A DNA stretch of 64,000 nt from Planktothrix rubescens CCAP 1459/22 (GCA_904830895.1 LR882958.1:3674001-3738000), one strand, 5' to 3'. Shown: positions 9,101 through 16,989, numbered from the stretch's first letter. The notes: generated by a model not told the origin, from the letters alone. A program made the numbers and translations.

Positions 9101-9577
9101 TACAAAAAAAGAGTAGAAAGCTATATTTTAGCCCATCAAGATCATATTGCGATCGCTAAGTTAAAAAGAAATCTACCTCTAACTGATACTGATTTACAGG
9201 AATTAGAAAAGATGTTATTTACCTCAGAGGCGCTAGAATCTAGGGATAAATTCGAGTTAGTATATGGTAAAAATATTAACCTGAAAAGTTTTATGTTGGA
9301 ATTGGTGGGTTTAGACAGAAACACCGCCAAACAAGCATTTAGTAAATATTTGGAAAATAACAATCTCAATGCTAATCAAATTCGTTTTATTGAACAAATT
9401 ATTAACTGGTTAACCCAACGTGGGGTTATGAAGCCCTCTCGTTTGTATGAATCCCCTTTTACTGATATTCACACCGCAGGATTAGATGGAGTTTTTAACA
9501 ATGAGGATGCTAATAATATTATTACCATAATTCGCTCTTTTGATCAACCTATAGAAACAACCTTTTACTCTGCTTGA
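6101..9577 (+). CDS. hsdR: Type I restriction endonuclease subunit HsdR
   Basis: Motor and nuclease subunit of the type I RM complex. Order of parts: an N-terminal DUF4145-like helical domain (about residues 15-140), a Gln/Glu-rich coiled coil (about 145-205), a PD-(D/E)xK nuclease domain (Asp in GYIDYVLWDD near 250 and EAKR near 268), a superfamily 2 helicase with Walker A TGTGKT near residue 381 and DEAH at 487, a helicase C domain with the IGRGTRL motif VI, and an EcoEI-type C-terminal domain. At 1158 residues it looks intact, with all catalytic motifs present. It is 96 bp downstream of the second vapC and completes the hsdM-hsdS-hsdR set spread over 9.6 kb. Confidence 0.95.
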   Translation: MSSNFDFLKPDFPEIYESATRVETLALTDSRACCFYARYTLEQAVIWLYDHDPYLILPYDNNLGALIHEQTFKDNLPPNLFPKVRIIHKMGNNAAHSNEKINEKDADYITQELFHFLYWLCRYYSPNGKNLPQLQYIPPATQEKVRSDQKTLAQLQKLEQELSQAQEIARIAQKAQQQTEAEYNQIKAEISQLKQANSTVKDHHDYNEIDTRKYLIDVLLKEMGWDLTQPHFTEYEITGMPQTVNPTGKGYIDYVLWDDNGLPLAIIEAKRTQKDANLGKRQAQLYADCLEKQFNQRPIIFYTNGYQTYLWDDGNYPPRLVEGFLKKDELQRIIYRRSHRKPFEIVLPNQEIAGRSYQIEALKRVTETFEKKARKALLVMATGTGKTRTAIALVDILTRANWIKRVLFLADRTSLITQAKRAIQKHLPHATAIDLTQEKDVSGADILLSTYPTMMNRINNDILSSPSSRGGEVKTFGVGYFDLIIIDEAHRSIYQKYQALFTYFDALLIGLTATPRNEINRDTYRIFELEAGNPTFAYELQDAIADGYLVPPTGINVPFKFLRSGVKYADLTPEEKLEYEEKFYDEETGEIPKEINAAALNGWLFNIDTVDKALEILMDWGLKIHQGDRLGKTIIFARNHQHAQFIEERFNYNYPQYKGKFARVIDSYNNYAQSLLDDFSEAEKEPMIAISVDMLDTGVDVPEVVNLMFFKPVYSEVKFNQMIGRGTRLCPNLFGFGKDKTEFLIFDLCDNFTYFNQEITEKEQSPAESLQTRLLKAKLELWDCLNTAETTTLVNNPQNRVKESQASYTVVKTDNLKEKILDELHQHVASMEENNFLVRRYLETVLTFRQREKWQNLNPEDRQVIVNTLIPLPNTLPVENPRIKNFDLLCLKIQLAILKNSPNFERLRDQIRDLLTRLETKKTIPIVKDKLNLIEQVQTERWWQDVTVYLVEEMRLNFRDLMVLIDQRDEIIIYTDFEDELGDLEILEVPNRQTGFSPYQYKKRVESYILAHQDHIAIAKLKRNLPLTDTDLQELEKMLFTSEALESRDKFELVYGKNINLKSFMLELVGLDRNTAKQAFSKYLENNNLNANQIRFIEQIINWLTQRGVMKPSRLYESPFTDIHTAGLDGVFNNEDANNIITIIRSFDQPIETTFYSA

Positions 9578-9601
9578 TTGAAAGACTAGGTTTTTATTAT
9601 A

Positions 9602-10216
9602 TTAAATAACTCCAGCTTGAAATATTTGTTCGGCCGTTAAACTTAACTCTGGAAAAACCAAGGACTGAATGCACTCATTTTCTTGAAATTGATTAACTTG
9701 GTATTCTCCATCGACTAAAAAGTAAACAGAAATAGTTGGTTTTTTGGGATTACCAATAAATTTACGAGCACCCAGGGCTAGATAATCTACAATCCAATAT
9801 TCAACAATTCCAATATCTTCGTACTCCCCATATTTTTTATAATAATCATCCCGCCAATTAGTGCTAACGACTTCAATCACTAAAGGAATAGACTTACCCA
9901 AACTTACAGTAGAATATTTCTTCCAAAAAGGTTCATTCACTAAATTAGAACGATCCAATAATAAGATATCTGGCGAATAAGCCGACTCACTTGAAGCTGA
10001 TTTAACCAGTGCCGTTTTCGGAATAGAATAAGAAAGATGGAGGCGCACATATTCTAAAGTCAGTTTTTCAGCTAAAAACCCCACAATATCTTCATGTTCT
10101 CCCGTCGGTTGTGGCATTTCAATAATTGCTCCTTCATGGAGTTCATAGCGTTTGTTGTCCGGTTTCCACTGGATAAATTCAGCAAAATTTGTTGGTTTTG
10201 GTAAGGATTGAACCAT
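9602..10216 (-). CDS. Uma2-family (DUF820) putative restriction endonuclease-fold protein
   Basis: A 204-residue protein of the Uma2/DUF820 family, greatly expanded in cyanobacteria, with a PD-(D/E)xK nuclease fold. Visible are YSPDILLL (acidic residue), IPLVIEVVS (the E-x-V arm) and the YKKYGEYEDIGIVEYWIVD segment that is the best family marker. The biological role of the family is unknown; nuclease activity is predicted from fold only. It is convergent with hsdR (25 bp between stops) and may belong to the accessory island. Confidence 0.88.
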   Translation of the reverse strand: MVQSLPKPTNFAEFIQWKPDNKRYELHEGAIIEMPQPTGEHEDIVGFLAEKLTLEYVRLHLSYSIPKTALVKSASSESAYSPDILLLDRSNLVNEPFWKKYSTVSLGKSIPLVIEVVSTNWRDDYYKKYGEYEDIGIVEYWIVDYLALGARKFIGNPKKPTISVYFLVDGEYQVNQFQENECIQSLVFPELSLTAEQIFQAGVI

Positions 10217-10429
10217 AATTTATATCAATTGCAATAAATCCGAGTTAGTAGTCATTTAAAAAAATAATAAGCATTTATATTTTAGCGCAAAATCGACCTG
10301 TTTAGAAAAGCACAAGGTAGGAGCGTCCTCGATCCCTTGCCGTGATAGGTTAAAATAGGTAATAAATATTAAAATAAGTGTTAGCTGATGCCTGCACTGC
10401 GCTTACACACCCTAGAATTGAGGTAAATT

Positions 10430-10897
10430 ATGGAATCTGTTATTAAACTTTCGGCCCTGGATACCAGTTTAATCGAAGTTCGCTTAATTGAAGGTCGGGA
10501 TGAGGCGTATATTCTGGCGAATGAAGATTATTTTTCCTTAGTGACGGGGAGAAAAACTAATATTTCTTCTAGCTTACAAGAAGGGGTTAATTTATTAAAC
10601 TTAATGATTAAGACCTATCCGCTTACAGAACGAATTCGGAGAGGGTTATTTGGTCAAGATTGGTGTGGACGTTTTGAACTTTATATTGATGGAAAATTAC
10701 ACGGAACCTATAATCAAAATGGCGGTGTGTTTCTCGGTTCTCGTGAATATACCGTTGCTAAAATTGAACTCAATATTGAACGTATTACTCCTAAGCCCAC
10801 CCCAACTCCTAAGCCCACCACTCCTAATCCTGATGACGACATCAAAAAACAACTTTTAAATATTATGAAAAGCTTATACAAAAAATTCGGGGGATGA
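10430..10897 (+). CDS. Hypothetical protein, N-terminal half of split duplicate (copy 1a)
   Basis: I do not recognise a named family. A 155-residue protein with a compact N-terminal domain (about residues 1-115) rich in alternating strands (VIKLSALDTSLIEVRLIEGRD, GRFELYIDGKLHGTY), then a short PTPKPT-type proline linker and a basic helix ending in a TGA. The ATG of the next ORF overlaps that stop (ATGA), so both could be made from one mRNA. The second copy at 11351-12058 encodes the same domain fused in frame to the following one. No signal peptide is visible; it is probably cytoplasmic. Confidence 0.7.
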   Translation: MESVIKLSALDTSLIEVRLIEGRDEAYILANEDYFSLVTGRKTNISSSLQEGVNLLNLMIKTYPLTERIRRGLFGQDWCGRFELYIDGKLHGTYNQNGGVFLGSREYTVAKIELNIERITPKPTPTPKPTTPNPDDDIKKQLLNIMKSLYKKFGG

Positions 10898-11115
10898 CTC
10901 CTACCCATTTCCAAAATGTAGGATATTCAACCCCCTACATTATATTAGAGAATAATATAAAAATTAATGTTTGGAAAAACTTAGTAGAAGTTGATCATGT
11001 GTTTTTGATTGACTCGGAGGGAAATTGTTGTTTTGCGGGTTATGTGGGATGGATTCATGCTCAAAAATTCTATCAAACCTTACAGCAAATTCGGAATGAT
11101 TTTTCTGGGGTTTAA
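10894..11115 (+). CDS. Hypothetical protein, C-terminal half of split duplicate (copy 1b)
   Basis: A 73-residue ORF corresponding to the C-terminal domain of the fused protein at 11351-12058 (about 85% identical by eye). It has the features THFQNVGYSTPYI, NVWKNLVEVDHVFLID and a CCFAGYV segment with two adjacent cysteines, ending in QQIRNDF. The family is unknown. Its ATG corresponds to an internal Met codon of copy 2 (GMNPTHFQ). It is either a genuine separate small protein translated by ATGA coupling or the remains of a fused gene after a small indel in the linker. Confidence 0.6.
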   Translation: MTPTHFQNVGYSTPYIILENNIKINVWKNLVEVDHVFLIDSEGNCCFAGYVGWIHAQKFYQTLQQIRNDFSGV

Positions 11116-11350
11116 AGAGCGATCTCCATTAATTTCATCTAATCCGAGAACCAATCTCAACCCAAAGTTGCAATTTTTAAACAAAACATTACAATACTTA
11201 AGCTGAAGACTCACCTTTTCCTGATAATTTCTTTCAGGGCGTGACCTTTGTTTTCGCTCCCTTGCTGTGATAGGTTATAATAGGTAATATTATAATAAGT
11301 GTTAGCTAATGCCTGTACTGCGCTTACAAACCCTACAATTGAGGTGAATT

Positions 11351-12058
11351 ATGGAATCTGTTATTAAACTTTCGGCCCTGAATCCCCGTTCAATCGAAAT
11401 TCGCTTAATTGAAGGTCGGGATGAAGCCTATATTCTGGTGAATGAACATTATTTTTCCTTGATGACGGGGAAAAAAATTAATATTTCTTCTGCTTTGCAA
11501 GAAGGAGTTAATTTATTGAATTTTATGATTAAAACTTACAGTCTAAAAGAACGAATTATCAGAGGGTTATTTGGTCAAGATTGGTGTGGACGTTTTGAAC
11601 TTTATATTGATGGAAAGTTACGAGGAACTTATAATAAAAGTGGCGGTGAGATTTTCGGTTCTGGTGAATATACCGTTGCTAAAATTGAACTCAATATTGA
11701 ACGTGCTCCCACTCCCACCCCAACCCCAACCCCAACCCCAACCCCAACCACTGGTAACACCACTGGTACCACCACTGGTACCACCACTGATACCACCATC
11801 GAAGATATTATAAACAGATTACAAAAAATCAAGGGTATGAATCCTACCCATTTCCAAAATGTAGGATATTCAACCCCCTACATTACATTAAAGAATAATA
11901 TAAAAATTAATGTTTGGAAAAACTTAGTAGAAGTTGATCATGTGTTTTTGATTGACCCGGAGGGAAATTGTTGTTTTGCGGGTTATGTGGCATGGGTTCG
12001 TCGTAAAAAATTCTATCGAGCTTTACAGCAAATTCGGAATGATTTTCCTGGGGTTTAA
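11351..12058 (+). CDS. Hypothetical two-domain protein with Pro/Thr repeat linker (copy 2, fused)
   Basis: A 235-residue protein of unknown function. Residues 1-116 match the first ORF of copy 1 and residues about 163-235 match its second ORF. The two domains are joined by a low-complexity linker of PT repeats followed by TTG/TTD repeats (about residues 117-148), encoded by a CCAACC-type microsatellite and an ACCACTGGT-type repeat. The linker makes the domain boundary clear. Both domains look intact, with the CCFAGYV motif conserved. It has the same leader and GAGGT ribosome binding site as copy 1. Function cannot be inferred. Confidence 0.72.
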   Translation: MESVIKLSALNPRSIEIRLIEGRDEAYILVNEHYFSLMTGKKINISSALQEGVNLLNFMIKTYSLKERIIRGLFGQDWCGRFELYIDGKLRGTYNKSGGEIFGSGEYTVAKIELNIERAPTPTPTPTPTPTPTTGNTTGTTTGTTTDTTIEDIINRLQKIKGMNPTHFQNVGYSTPYITLKNNIKINVWKNLVEVDHVFLIDPEGNCCFAGYVAWVRRKKFYRALQQIRNDFPGV

Positions 12059-12096
12059 AGAGCGATCGCTTTTAATTTAATCATTTAATTAAAATA

Positions 12097-14913
12097 TCAA
12101 AACCAATTTTTAGTTTTATTTCTTTGAGATTTAACAACAATAAACAGGGCAATAACCCCTAAACCAATTGTCATTCCAGGTTCAGGAACACTAGCAGCTT
12201 TAAGTGGATTATTCGGTTTATTTAACTGTTCTTTACCATCCTCTATTTGACGATTAAATCGATCCTTAGAAGCTTCTGCGACTTTCAAAGCTTGACGTTG
12301 TTCATCATTCACTAGAACAATCATCGAAGAATAGGGGGTAACAATATTATAGGTCTTGGCGATCGCATGAATATCATCTAATTTAGCTAATTGTTGTTCA
12401 GGGTTTTTCTGACTTAATCCCCGAACTAATAATCGCGCTGCAATTTGTTCAAACCCCTGGGATTTTTGAGCTTTTTCCGTCGTTTTTTCCATTAACCAAG
12501 CATAGCCATCCGCCACGGTTAAAACCTGGGGTTTTTCTGGATTTTTGCCAGGTTTAGATTGAGTTGAACCTGCCAATTTTTGGGTTAATTGTTCCGTTGT
12601 CGCCACCCGTTTCATCACTTCCGAAATATCGGTTGAAACCCCACCTCCATTATGTTGAATCATCTTTAAAGTTCCATCTTCATAAGCACCAGCCAGGGAA
12701 CCCAAATGCACAATCCACAGAGGAATAGAAAGCTGGGGAACCTCGGTTTTATCTTCCGATAATTCATAACTTCCTTCATCACTAATTAATACAATTCCGT
12801 CGTAGGCTTCATTTCCTCGCAACTGTATAAACTGGCGCAGCATTTCTTTAATTTGTAAGGTTCCATAAAAGACTTTTTGATCAACCTGAAACCGTGGCAA
12901 ATCATTCATAAATTGGGGTTGATTTCCGGCTGTTGCAGTAACATATAAATCCGCCTGATTTTTGGTAAGAATATTAGTCTTAAACCAATCTAAGGTTTTC
13001 GCTAATTCCTGTTTATGGGTTCCCATACTGCGAGAGGTATCCAAAATAATCGCAAATCGTTGATTTTGGGGTAAAATATAATCTTTTTCAGCTAAGGGTT
13101 GAACCGTAATTTTATAATCATCTAAACTGACTTGATGGGATTGAATTGACTGTTGAGAAGCTGGTAAATTAGCCTCTAACCAATCCTTTTCAAATCCTTT
13201 AATTGATTTTTGATTTCTAATTCTTTCCGTGGCTTTTGTCCAGAAAATATTACGTTTTTCTCCCAATTTAGGTAACGGCCATTGATTCCCCTGACCCATG
13301 ACTTTATAGGTTAACCACAGATGCAATTCTGCGGGAGGATTAGGATTATTTCTATCCCAAGAAACTGATTTAGGCGGAATCGGAAATGCACGCAGTCGAT
13401 AATGTTGGGTTCCCACCTGTTCTAACAATGCCGGGTCAACGGGACGTTCCCGTTTAACCTGAGAATTATACACTTTTTGAGCCGCACCCCTCGGAGAAAC
13501 CGTAAAGGGAAAACGGGTAGCTTTATTATTAGTATCTCCTAACCAAAGTCCCGTAATTACGGCGGTTTCAGGTAAGGTGAAAGAGTAAAAAATCTCCTCT
13601 ACATCCTTAGTTTGATTTTGATAAATTTCGTGGATTTCCACATCTCCCCAGTCCCCCTTTTCTTGAACAGTAACCTCTTGTTTGGCTAACCAAACTTTTT
13701 TCTGATTAATATTCAATAAGCCTGCTTTAGCATCATCTAAAATAACTGTAGATTTAAGCGCGTGTTGAATTGCCAGACGTTCTCCTTTTTCAATCGGAGC
13801 ATCAAAAAAATTAGCATATAGTTTCTCAGCCTTATCCACATCCTTATCTAAATCTCCTTGATAAAGAAAGGGAGACATCAATTGATTATAACTATTTTGA
13901 AGACCATTTAATAAGGGTTGAGGTAAATTGAAAACATCTTTATACATTGCCTCCATCGAATTACTATCTTTAACGGCTCCTAAATAACGATAGGGAGATA
14001 AATAGGCATTGACTAATCCTTTCCGAATAGATTCAGATTGGGCTAATAATTCTTGTTTTTGCGGTTCGGTTTGGGGAATATTTTCTAACTTTTGAAAGGC
14101 TAAAAATTGAGGTTGACGCAGAAAACTAATTAATAATACAGTCCAAAGGGTTACAACTCCTAATGAGATTTGGACGGTGCGAGTCCGACCATATTGGGCT
14201 GAAAATTTGCCTAAAATTCGTTGTCCTGAATGAACATAAAGAGCAACTAAAGCCGAAGGCATTCCTAAAAATAATGTTGCTGTTCCGGCGCAAAGAATCG
14301 TCATCACAGCAAAACCTAACAAGAAATTATGAGTTAAATCCCACCACAAATATTCTAACCACTGAAATGAAAAAAACTGTCTTAACATAACAACAGCAGC
14401 CGGAACTGCATAATATAGCAGAATAATTCCTAAATAAAATCCAACTAATAACATCAGGCTATGGACAGCTAATTGTATTCCCGATAAAATTCGAGAGATT
14501 TTATGCTCTTTTTGTCCTAAATATCCCCAGACTAATTCTATAAAAAAGGCAGTAATACAAATTAAAATAGTGGTTAATACGAAACGACTAGCTAGGGTCA
14601 TTTCCCGCAGAATAAATAATCTTACCAGACAGAATAAAAATAGCGGTGCTTCTACACCATAAAATAACCGGATTAACTCTACAGGTCTTTGACGAAAATT
14701 CCTATTTGCAATAATCACGCAAACGGTGGGAATTGCAATTAAAGCCAGGATGGTTAGAGTAAATTCTAGTTCGATTTCTCCAGCAAAGGTCGCTAAGACC
14801 AGAAAAATTGCTAGAAAAGGTAAAATCCAAATATAAACAACGGTGAGGAAAGTGATATTCCACAACCAAAAAATTAATCCGAACAGGGTATGAAGGGTTT
14901 TAGTGATATTCAT
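12097..14913 (-). CDS. PEP-CTERM family integral membrane protein with VIT-like and vWA regions (TIGR02921-like)
   Basis: A 938-residue membrane protein. About 8 hydrophobic segments occupy residues 1-270. A periplasmic-type region with a VIT-like fold follows, then a von Willebrand factor A domain whose MIDAS motif DTSRSMG starts near residue 625. The C-terminus is VPEPG near residue 906 plus a hydrophobic helix and a basic tail, the PEP-CTERM sorting signal recognised by exosortase. This layout matches the TIGR02921 family found with exosortase systems; its exact job is unknown. The C-terminal residues FNRQIEDGKEQL before the sorting signal are charged. It is convergent with the unknown duplicated gene, and a 329-bp gap separates its start from rbp genes. 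Confidence 0.85.
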   Translation of the reverse strand: MNITKTLHTLFGLIFWLWNITFLTVVYIWILPFLAIFLVLATFAGEIELEFTLTILALIAIPTVCVIIANRNFRQRPVELIRLFYGVEAPLFLFCLVRLFILREMTLASRFVLTTILICITAFFIELVWGYLGQKEHKISRILSGIQLAVHSLMLLVGFYLGIILLYYAVPAAVVMLRQFFSFQWLEYLWWDLTHNFLLGFAVMTILCAGTATLFLGMPSALVALYVHSGQRILGKFSAQYGRTRTVQISLGVVTLWTVLLISFLRQPQFLAFQKLENIPQTEPQKQELLAQSESIRKGLVNAYLSPYRYLGAVKDSNSMEAMYKDVFNLPQPLLNGLQNSYNQLMSPFLYQGDLDKDVDKAEKLYANFFDAPIEKGERLAIQHALKSTVILDDAKAGLLNINQKKVWLAKQEVTVQEKGDWGDVEIHEIYQNQTKDVEEIFYSFTLPETAVITGLWLGDTNNKATRFPFTVSPRGAAQKVYNSQVKRERPVDPALLEQVGTQHYRLRAFPIPPKSVSWDRNNPNPPAELHLWLTYKVMGQGNQWPLPKLGEKRNIFWTKATERIRNQKSIKGFEKDWLEANLPASQQSIQSHQVSLDDYKITVQPLAEKDYILPQNQRFAIILDTSRSMGTHKQELAKTLDWFKTNILTKNQADLYVTATAGNQPQFMNDLPRFQVDQKVFYGTLQIKEMLRQFIQLRGNEAYDGIVLISDEGSYELSEDKTEVPQLSIPLWIVHLGSLAGAYEDGTLKMIQHNGGGVSTDISEVMKRVATTEQLTQKLAGSTQSKPGKNPEKPQVLTVADGYAWLMEKTTEKAQKSQGFEQIAARLLVRGLSQKNPEQQLAKLDDIHAIAKTYNIVTPYSSMIVLVNDEQRQALKVAEASKDRFNRQIEDGKEQLNKPNNPLKAASVPEPGMTIGLGVIALFIVVKSQRNKTKNWF

Positions 14914-14986
14914 ATTACCCGATTAGGCTATATATAAAAGTAGAAGATTCAACCGAAAACTATCGCAGCCACTCTATCATCAAGTA

Positions 14987-15088
14987 TAGCAAGAGGCAAT
15001 AGGGAATAGGCAATCTCGCTATAGGTAAATACTTACTATGAGCAGCTTTTAGCTTTCAAGAATGTCCTAATAGATGCGGCAACTGCTA
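14987..15088. mobile_element. MITE-like element (102 bp) flanked by TA
   Basis: It begins TAGCAAGAGGCAATAGGG and ends TGCGGCAACTGCTA, with TA immediately outside each end (14985-14986 and 15089-15090), as expected for a TA target-site duplication. The terminal inverted repeat is short (TAGCA/TGCTA). The right part contains TGTCCTAATAGATGCGGCAA, which recurs in the right ends of the elements at 25345-25482, 42815-43023 and (TGTCCTAA only) 50813-50899. No ORF is inside. It fills most of the 329-bp gap between the PEP-CTERM gene and the first rbp gene. Confidence 0.55.
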
Positions 15089-15145
15089 TATAACTCTCTA
15101 CAATTGAGCTATCATCGATTACTGAATTGTAAAAACAGAAATTAT

Positions 15146-15177
15146 AAAAAAAGCTCAGGTATGATTACCTAAGCTTT
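15146..15177 (-). terminator. Rho-independent terminator of first rbp gene
   Basis: Read on the minus strand it is an AAGCTTAGGTA stem, ATCA loop, TACCTGAGCTT stem, then a run of T. It sits 66 bp after the stop of the gene at 15243-15575. Confidence 0.85.
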
Positions 15178-15242
15178 CCTTATTTAGATAAAATCGAGGA
15201 TATCCTCGGAATCAGTCCTAATCCAAGGGGTCAAAAAGCCAT

Positions 15243-15575
15243 TTAATAGCGACCACGACCACCGCCACCGCCACCGCCACCATAGCCACCGCGACCGCCA
15301 CCGCCACTGCGACCACCACCCGGCGGTCGGTCTTCTTTAGGTTTGGCTTTGTTAACTTTCAAGTCTCGACCCATCCATTCCGCTCCATCTAGTGCTTCAA
15401 TAGCTGCTGTTTCTTCTGTGTCATTTTCCATTTCCACAAAAGCAAAGCCACGCACTCGACCTGTTTCACGATCTGTAGGGAGTTGAACCCGTTTAACATT
15501 ACCGTACTCTTTAAAGACCTCTTTTAGATCTTCTTCTTTAACTTCATAAGAAAGATTGCCGACATAAATAGACAT
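15243..15575 (-). CDS. rbp: Glycine-rich RRM RNA-binding protein (Rbp), copy 1
   Basis: A 110-residue single-RRM protein. RNP2 is IYVGNLSY at residues 3-10 and RNP1 is RGFAFVEM around residues 43-50, both with the aromatic residues that stack on RNA bases. After KVNKAKPKEDR the tail is almost pure Gly/Arg (residues 87-110). Cyanobacterial Rbp proteins are mostly cold-induced and some help place photosystem mRNAs at the thylakoid membrane. Its closest relative is the next gene at 15954-16307, with which it shares an identical 120-bp leader. It has its own terminator, so it is monocistronic. Confidence 0.93.
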   Translation of the reverse strand: MSIYVGNLSYEVKEEDLKEVFKEYGNVKRVQLPTDRETGRVRGFAFVEMENDTEETAAIEALDGAEWMGRDLKVNKAKPKEDRPPGGGRSGGGGRGGYGGGGGGGGRGRY

Positions 15576-15695
15576 AGGGTATCTCCAAAATCAAAATAGT
15601 GCGGAGGTTAGAATTTCGGAGAGAAGCCTGTCCAAACCAAACGGGAAATGCCCATCAAGACTACAAACAAAAGCTACAACCGAATTTTACTCTCA
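15576..15695 (-). promoter_or_regulatory. Conserved 5' leader of rbp copy 1
   Basis: A 120-bp stretch immediately upstream of the ATG that is identical base for base to 16308-16427, upstream of rbp copy 2. In the coding direction it holds a GGAG ribosome binding site 9 bases before ATG and the element CTCCGAAATTCTAACCTCCG, a degenerate form of which also precedes rbp copy 3. Cyanobacterial rbp genes are known to have conserved 5' regions linked to cold regulation; the role of this one is inferred. The remainder of the 378-bp gap (15696-15856) shows nothing else I can name. Confidence 0.7.
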
Positions 15696-15856
15696 TTAAC
15701 CACTCTAGTATAACCTATTTTTAACTAAATTGACAATTCTGCAACAATTACCAAAATTTTGACTTTACTAAGGAACCTTTTAATCTTGGGATTCAGCCTG
15801 ATCTAGCAACCTCAACCAATCTCAAATCAAAAAGCCTAGATATTACGACCTAACCA

Positions 15857-15896
15857 ATAAAAAAGCTCAGGTATCGCGACCTAAGCCTTTTTATTG
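15857..15896 (-). terminator. Rho-independent terminator of second rbp gene
   Basis: On the minus strand: GCTTAGGT, loop CGCGAT, ACCTGAGC, then TTTTTTATT. It is nearly the same stem as the terminator of copy 1, again showing that the whole transcription unit was duplicated. Confidence 0.85.
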
Positions 15897-15953
15897 AGAT
15901 GAAATCAAGGAGACCCTCAAAGTCAATACTAATCGAAGGGGTTAAAAAGCAAC

Positions 15954-16307
15954 TTAGTAGCGAGAACCGCGACCACCGCCACCGCCACCGCCACCACCGC
16001 GACCACCGCCACCGCCGCCACCACCACCATAGGCGGAACGACCACCAACACCTGGTCCTCGGTCTTCTTTAGGTTTGGCTTTGTTCACTTTCATGGTTCG
16101 ACCCATCCAATCGGCTCCATCAAGCTCTTCAATGGCTTTGTCTTCTTCCGCTTCAGTTTCCATTTCCACAAAAGCAAAGCCTCTGACTTTTCCTGTTTCA
16201 CGGTCTTTAGGAAGTTGAACTCGTTTAACCTCACCGTACTCTTTAAAGACCTCTTTTAGATCTTCTTCAGTAACTTCATAAGAAAGATTGCCGACATAAA
16301 TAGACAT
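15954..16307 (-). CDS. rbp: Glycine-rich RRM RNA-binding protein (Rbp), copy 2
   Basis: A 117-residue single-RRM protein very close to copy 1 in the RRM (IYVGNLSYEV and RGFAFVEME conserved) and diverged mainly in the Gly-rich tail, which here is GGGG-type repeats ending RGSRY. RRM at residues 2-80, tail 88-117. It presumably binds single-stranded U-rich RNA and is cold-induced, as known for the family. Its leader (120 bp) is identical to that of copy 1 and its terminator is nearly so. The GGT/GGC-repeat tail coding sequence is prone to slippage, which may explain the length difference. Confidence 0.93.
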   Translation of the reverse strand: MSIYVGNLSYEVTEEDLKEVFKEYGEVKRVQLPKDRETGKVRGFAFVEMETEAEEDKAIEELDGADWMGRTMKVNKAKPKEDRGPGVGGRSAYGGGGGGGGGRGGGGGGGGGRGSRY

Positions 16308-16427
16308 AGGGTATCTCCAAAATCAAAATAGTGCGGAGGTTAGAATTTCGGAGAGAAGCCTGTCCAAACCAAACGGGAAATGCCCATCAAGACTACAAAC
16401 AAAAGCTACAACCGAATTTTACTCTCA
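16308..16427 (-). promoter_or_regulatory. Conserved 5' leader of rbp copy 2
   Basis: Identical to 15576-15695 over its full 120 bp, then diverging abruptly. It includes the GGAG ribosome binding site and the CTCCGAAATTCTAACCTCCG element. Identity higher than in the coding regions suggests gene conversion or strong selection on the RNA. The rest of this 370-bp gap (16428-16677) holds AT-rich sequence with a weak CCCA...TGGG stem near 16599 and no gene. Confidence 0.7.
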
Positions 16428-16677
16428 CTGATTACTTTAGCACAACCTGTTGAAAAACAGGCACTTACACTCCTGTAACAATCCTGGGGATTCGTCTGGG
16501 AATTTTTTCTCCACTGAGGACTACTTTTAGTACAAATATAAGCATTCATTCTGCTATCCTTGTCCTTGCCGCAAGCTCCTCAAGCGTAAATTTTTTCCCA
16601 GTCCGGGAGTGGGTTTTAATGTCTTGCACTGACAACTTTCACTCTAAAAAATTACAGGGCAGAAGAGAAGTCAAATT

Positions 16678-16989
16678 TTAGTAGCTTCGTGAGCTATTTC
16701 TGTTATTTCCCCAGCCACCACCAGAATGATCAGAAGGCTTGCGATCTTCTCTGGGTCTGGCTTTATTCACCTTCAGGACTCGACCCATCCATTCTGCTGA
16801 ATCGAGTTCACCAATTGCTTTGGTTTCTTCGTCATCCGTTGCCATTTTGATGAAGCCAAAACCCCGTTTTCTTTGGGTTTCCCGGTCAATGGGAATTTGA
16901 ACATCTGTAACGGAACCATATTCACCAAACACTTGAGTGAGGTCGGTTTCTGTTACGTCGTAAGACAGATTGCCTACATAAATCGTCAT
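16678..16989 (-). CDS. rbp: RRM RNA-binding protein (Rbp), copy 3, short tail
   Basis: A 103-residue RRM protein, more diverged than the other two. RNP2 is IYVGNLSY at residues 3-10 and RNP1 is RGFGFIKM around residues 43-50. The tail is short and Ser/Asn/Trp-rich (GGGWGNNRNSSRSY) instead of Gly/Arg repeats. It likely binds RNA like its neighbours but may differ in regulation or localisation. A degenerate version of the leader element (GTGCGGAGATTGGAATTCGG on the + strand) lies 30-50 bp upstream of its ATG. Confidence 0.92.
   Translation of the reverse strand: MTIYVGNLSYDVTETDLTQVFGEYGSVTDVQIPIDRETQRKRGFGFIKMATDDEETKAIGELDSAEWMGRVLKVNKARPREDRKPSDHSGGGWGNNRNSSRSY

Larger units (their letters stand above)
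10310..12065 (+). repeat. Tandem duplication of an about 0.8-kb gene unit
   Basis: Two direct copies, about 10310-11125 and 11250-12065. Both begin with a leader containing TGATAGGTTA, then TGTTAGCT, then CTGCGCTTACA and a GAGGT ribosome binding site. Both code for closely similar proteins and end with the same bases just past the stop (TTTAAAGAGCGATC). Upstream and coding parts are both conserved, so the whole unit with its promoter was duplicated. The copies differ mainly in the proline/threonine linker and in whether the two domains are in one frame. The 140 bp between copies hold nothing I recognise. Confidence 0.85.
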
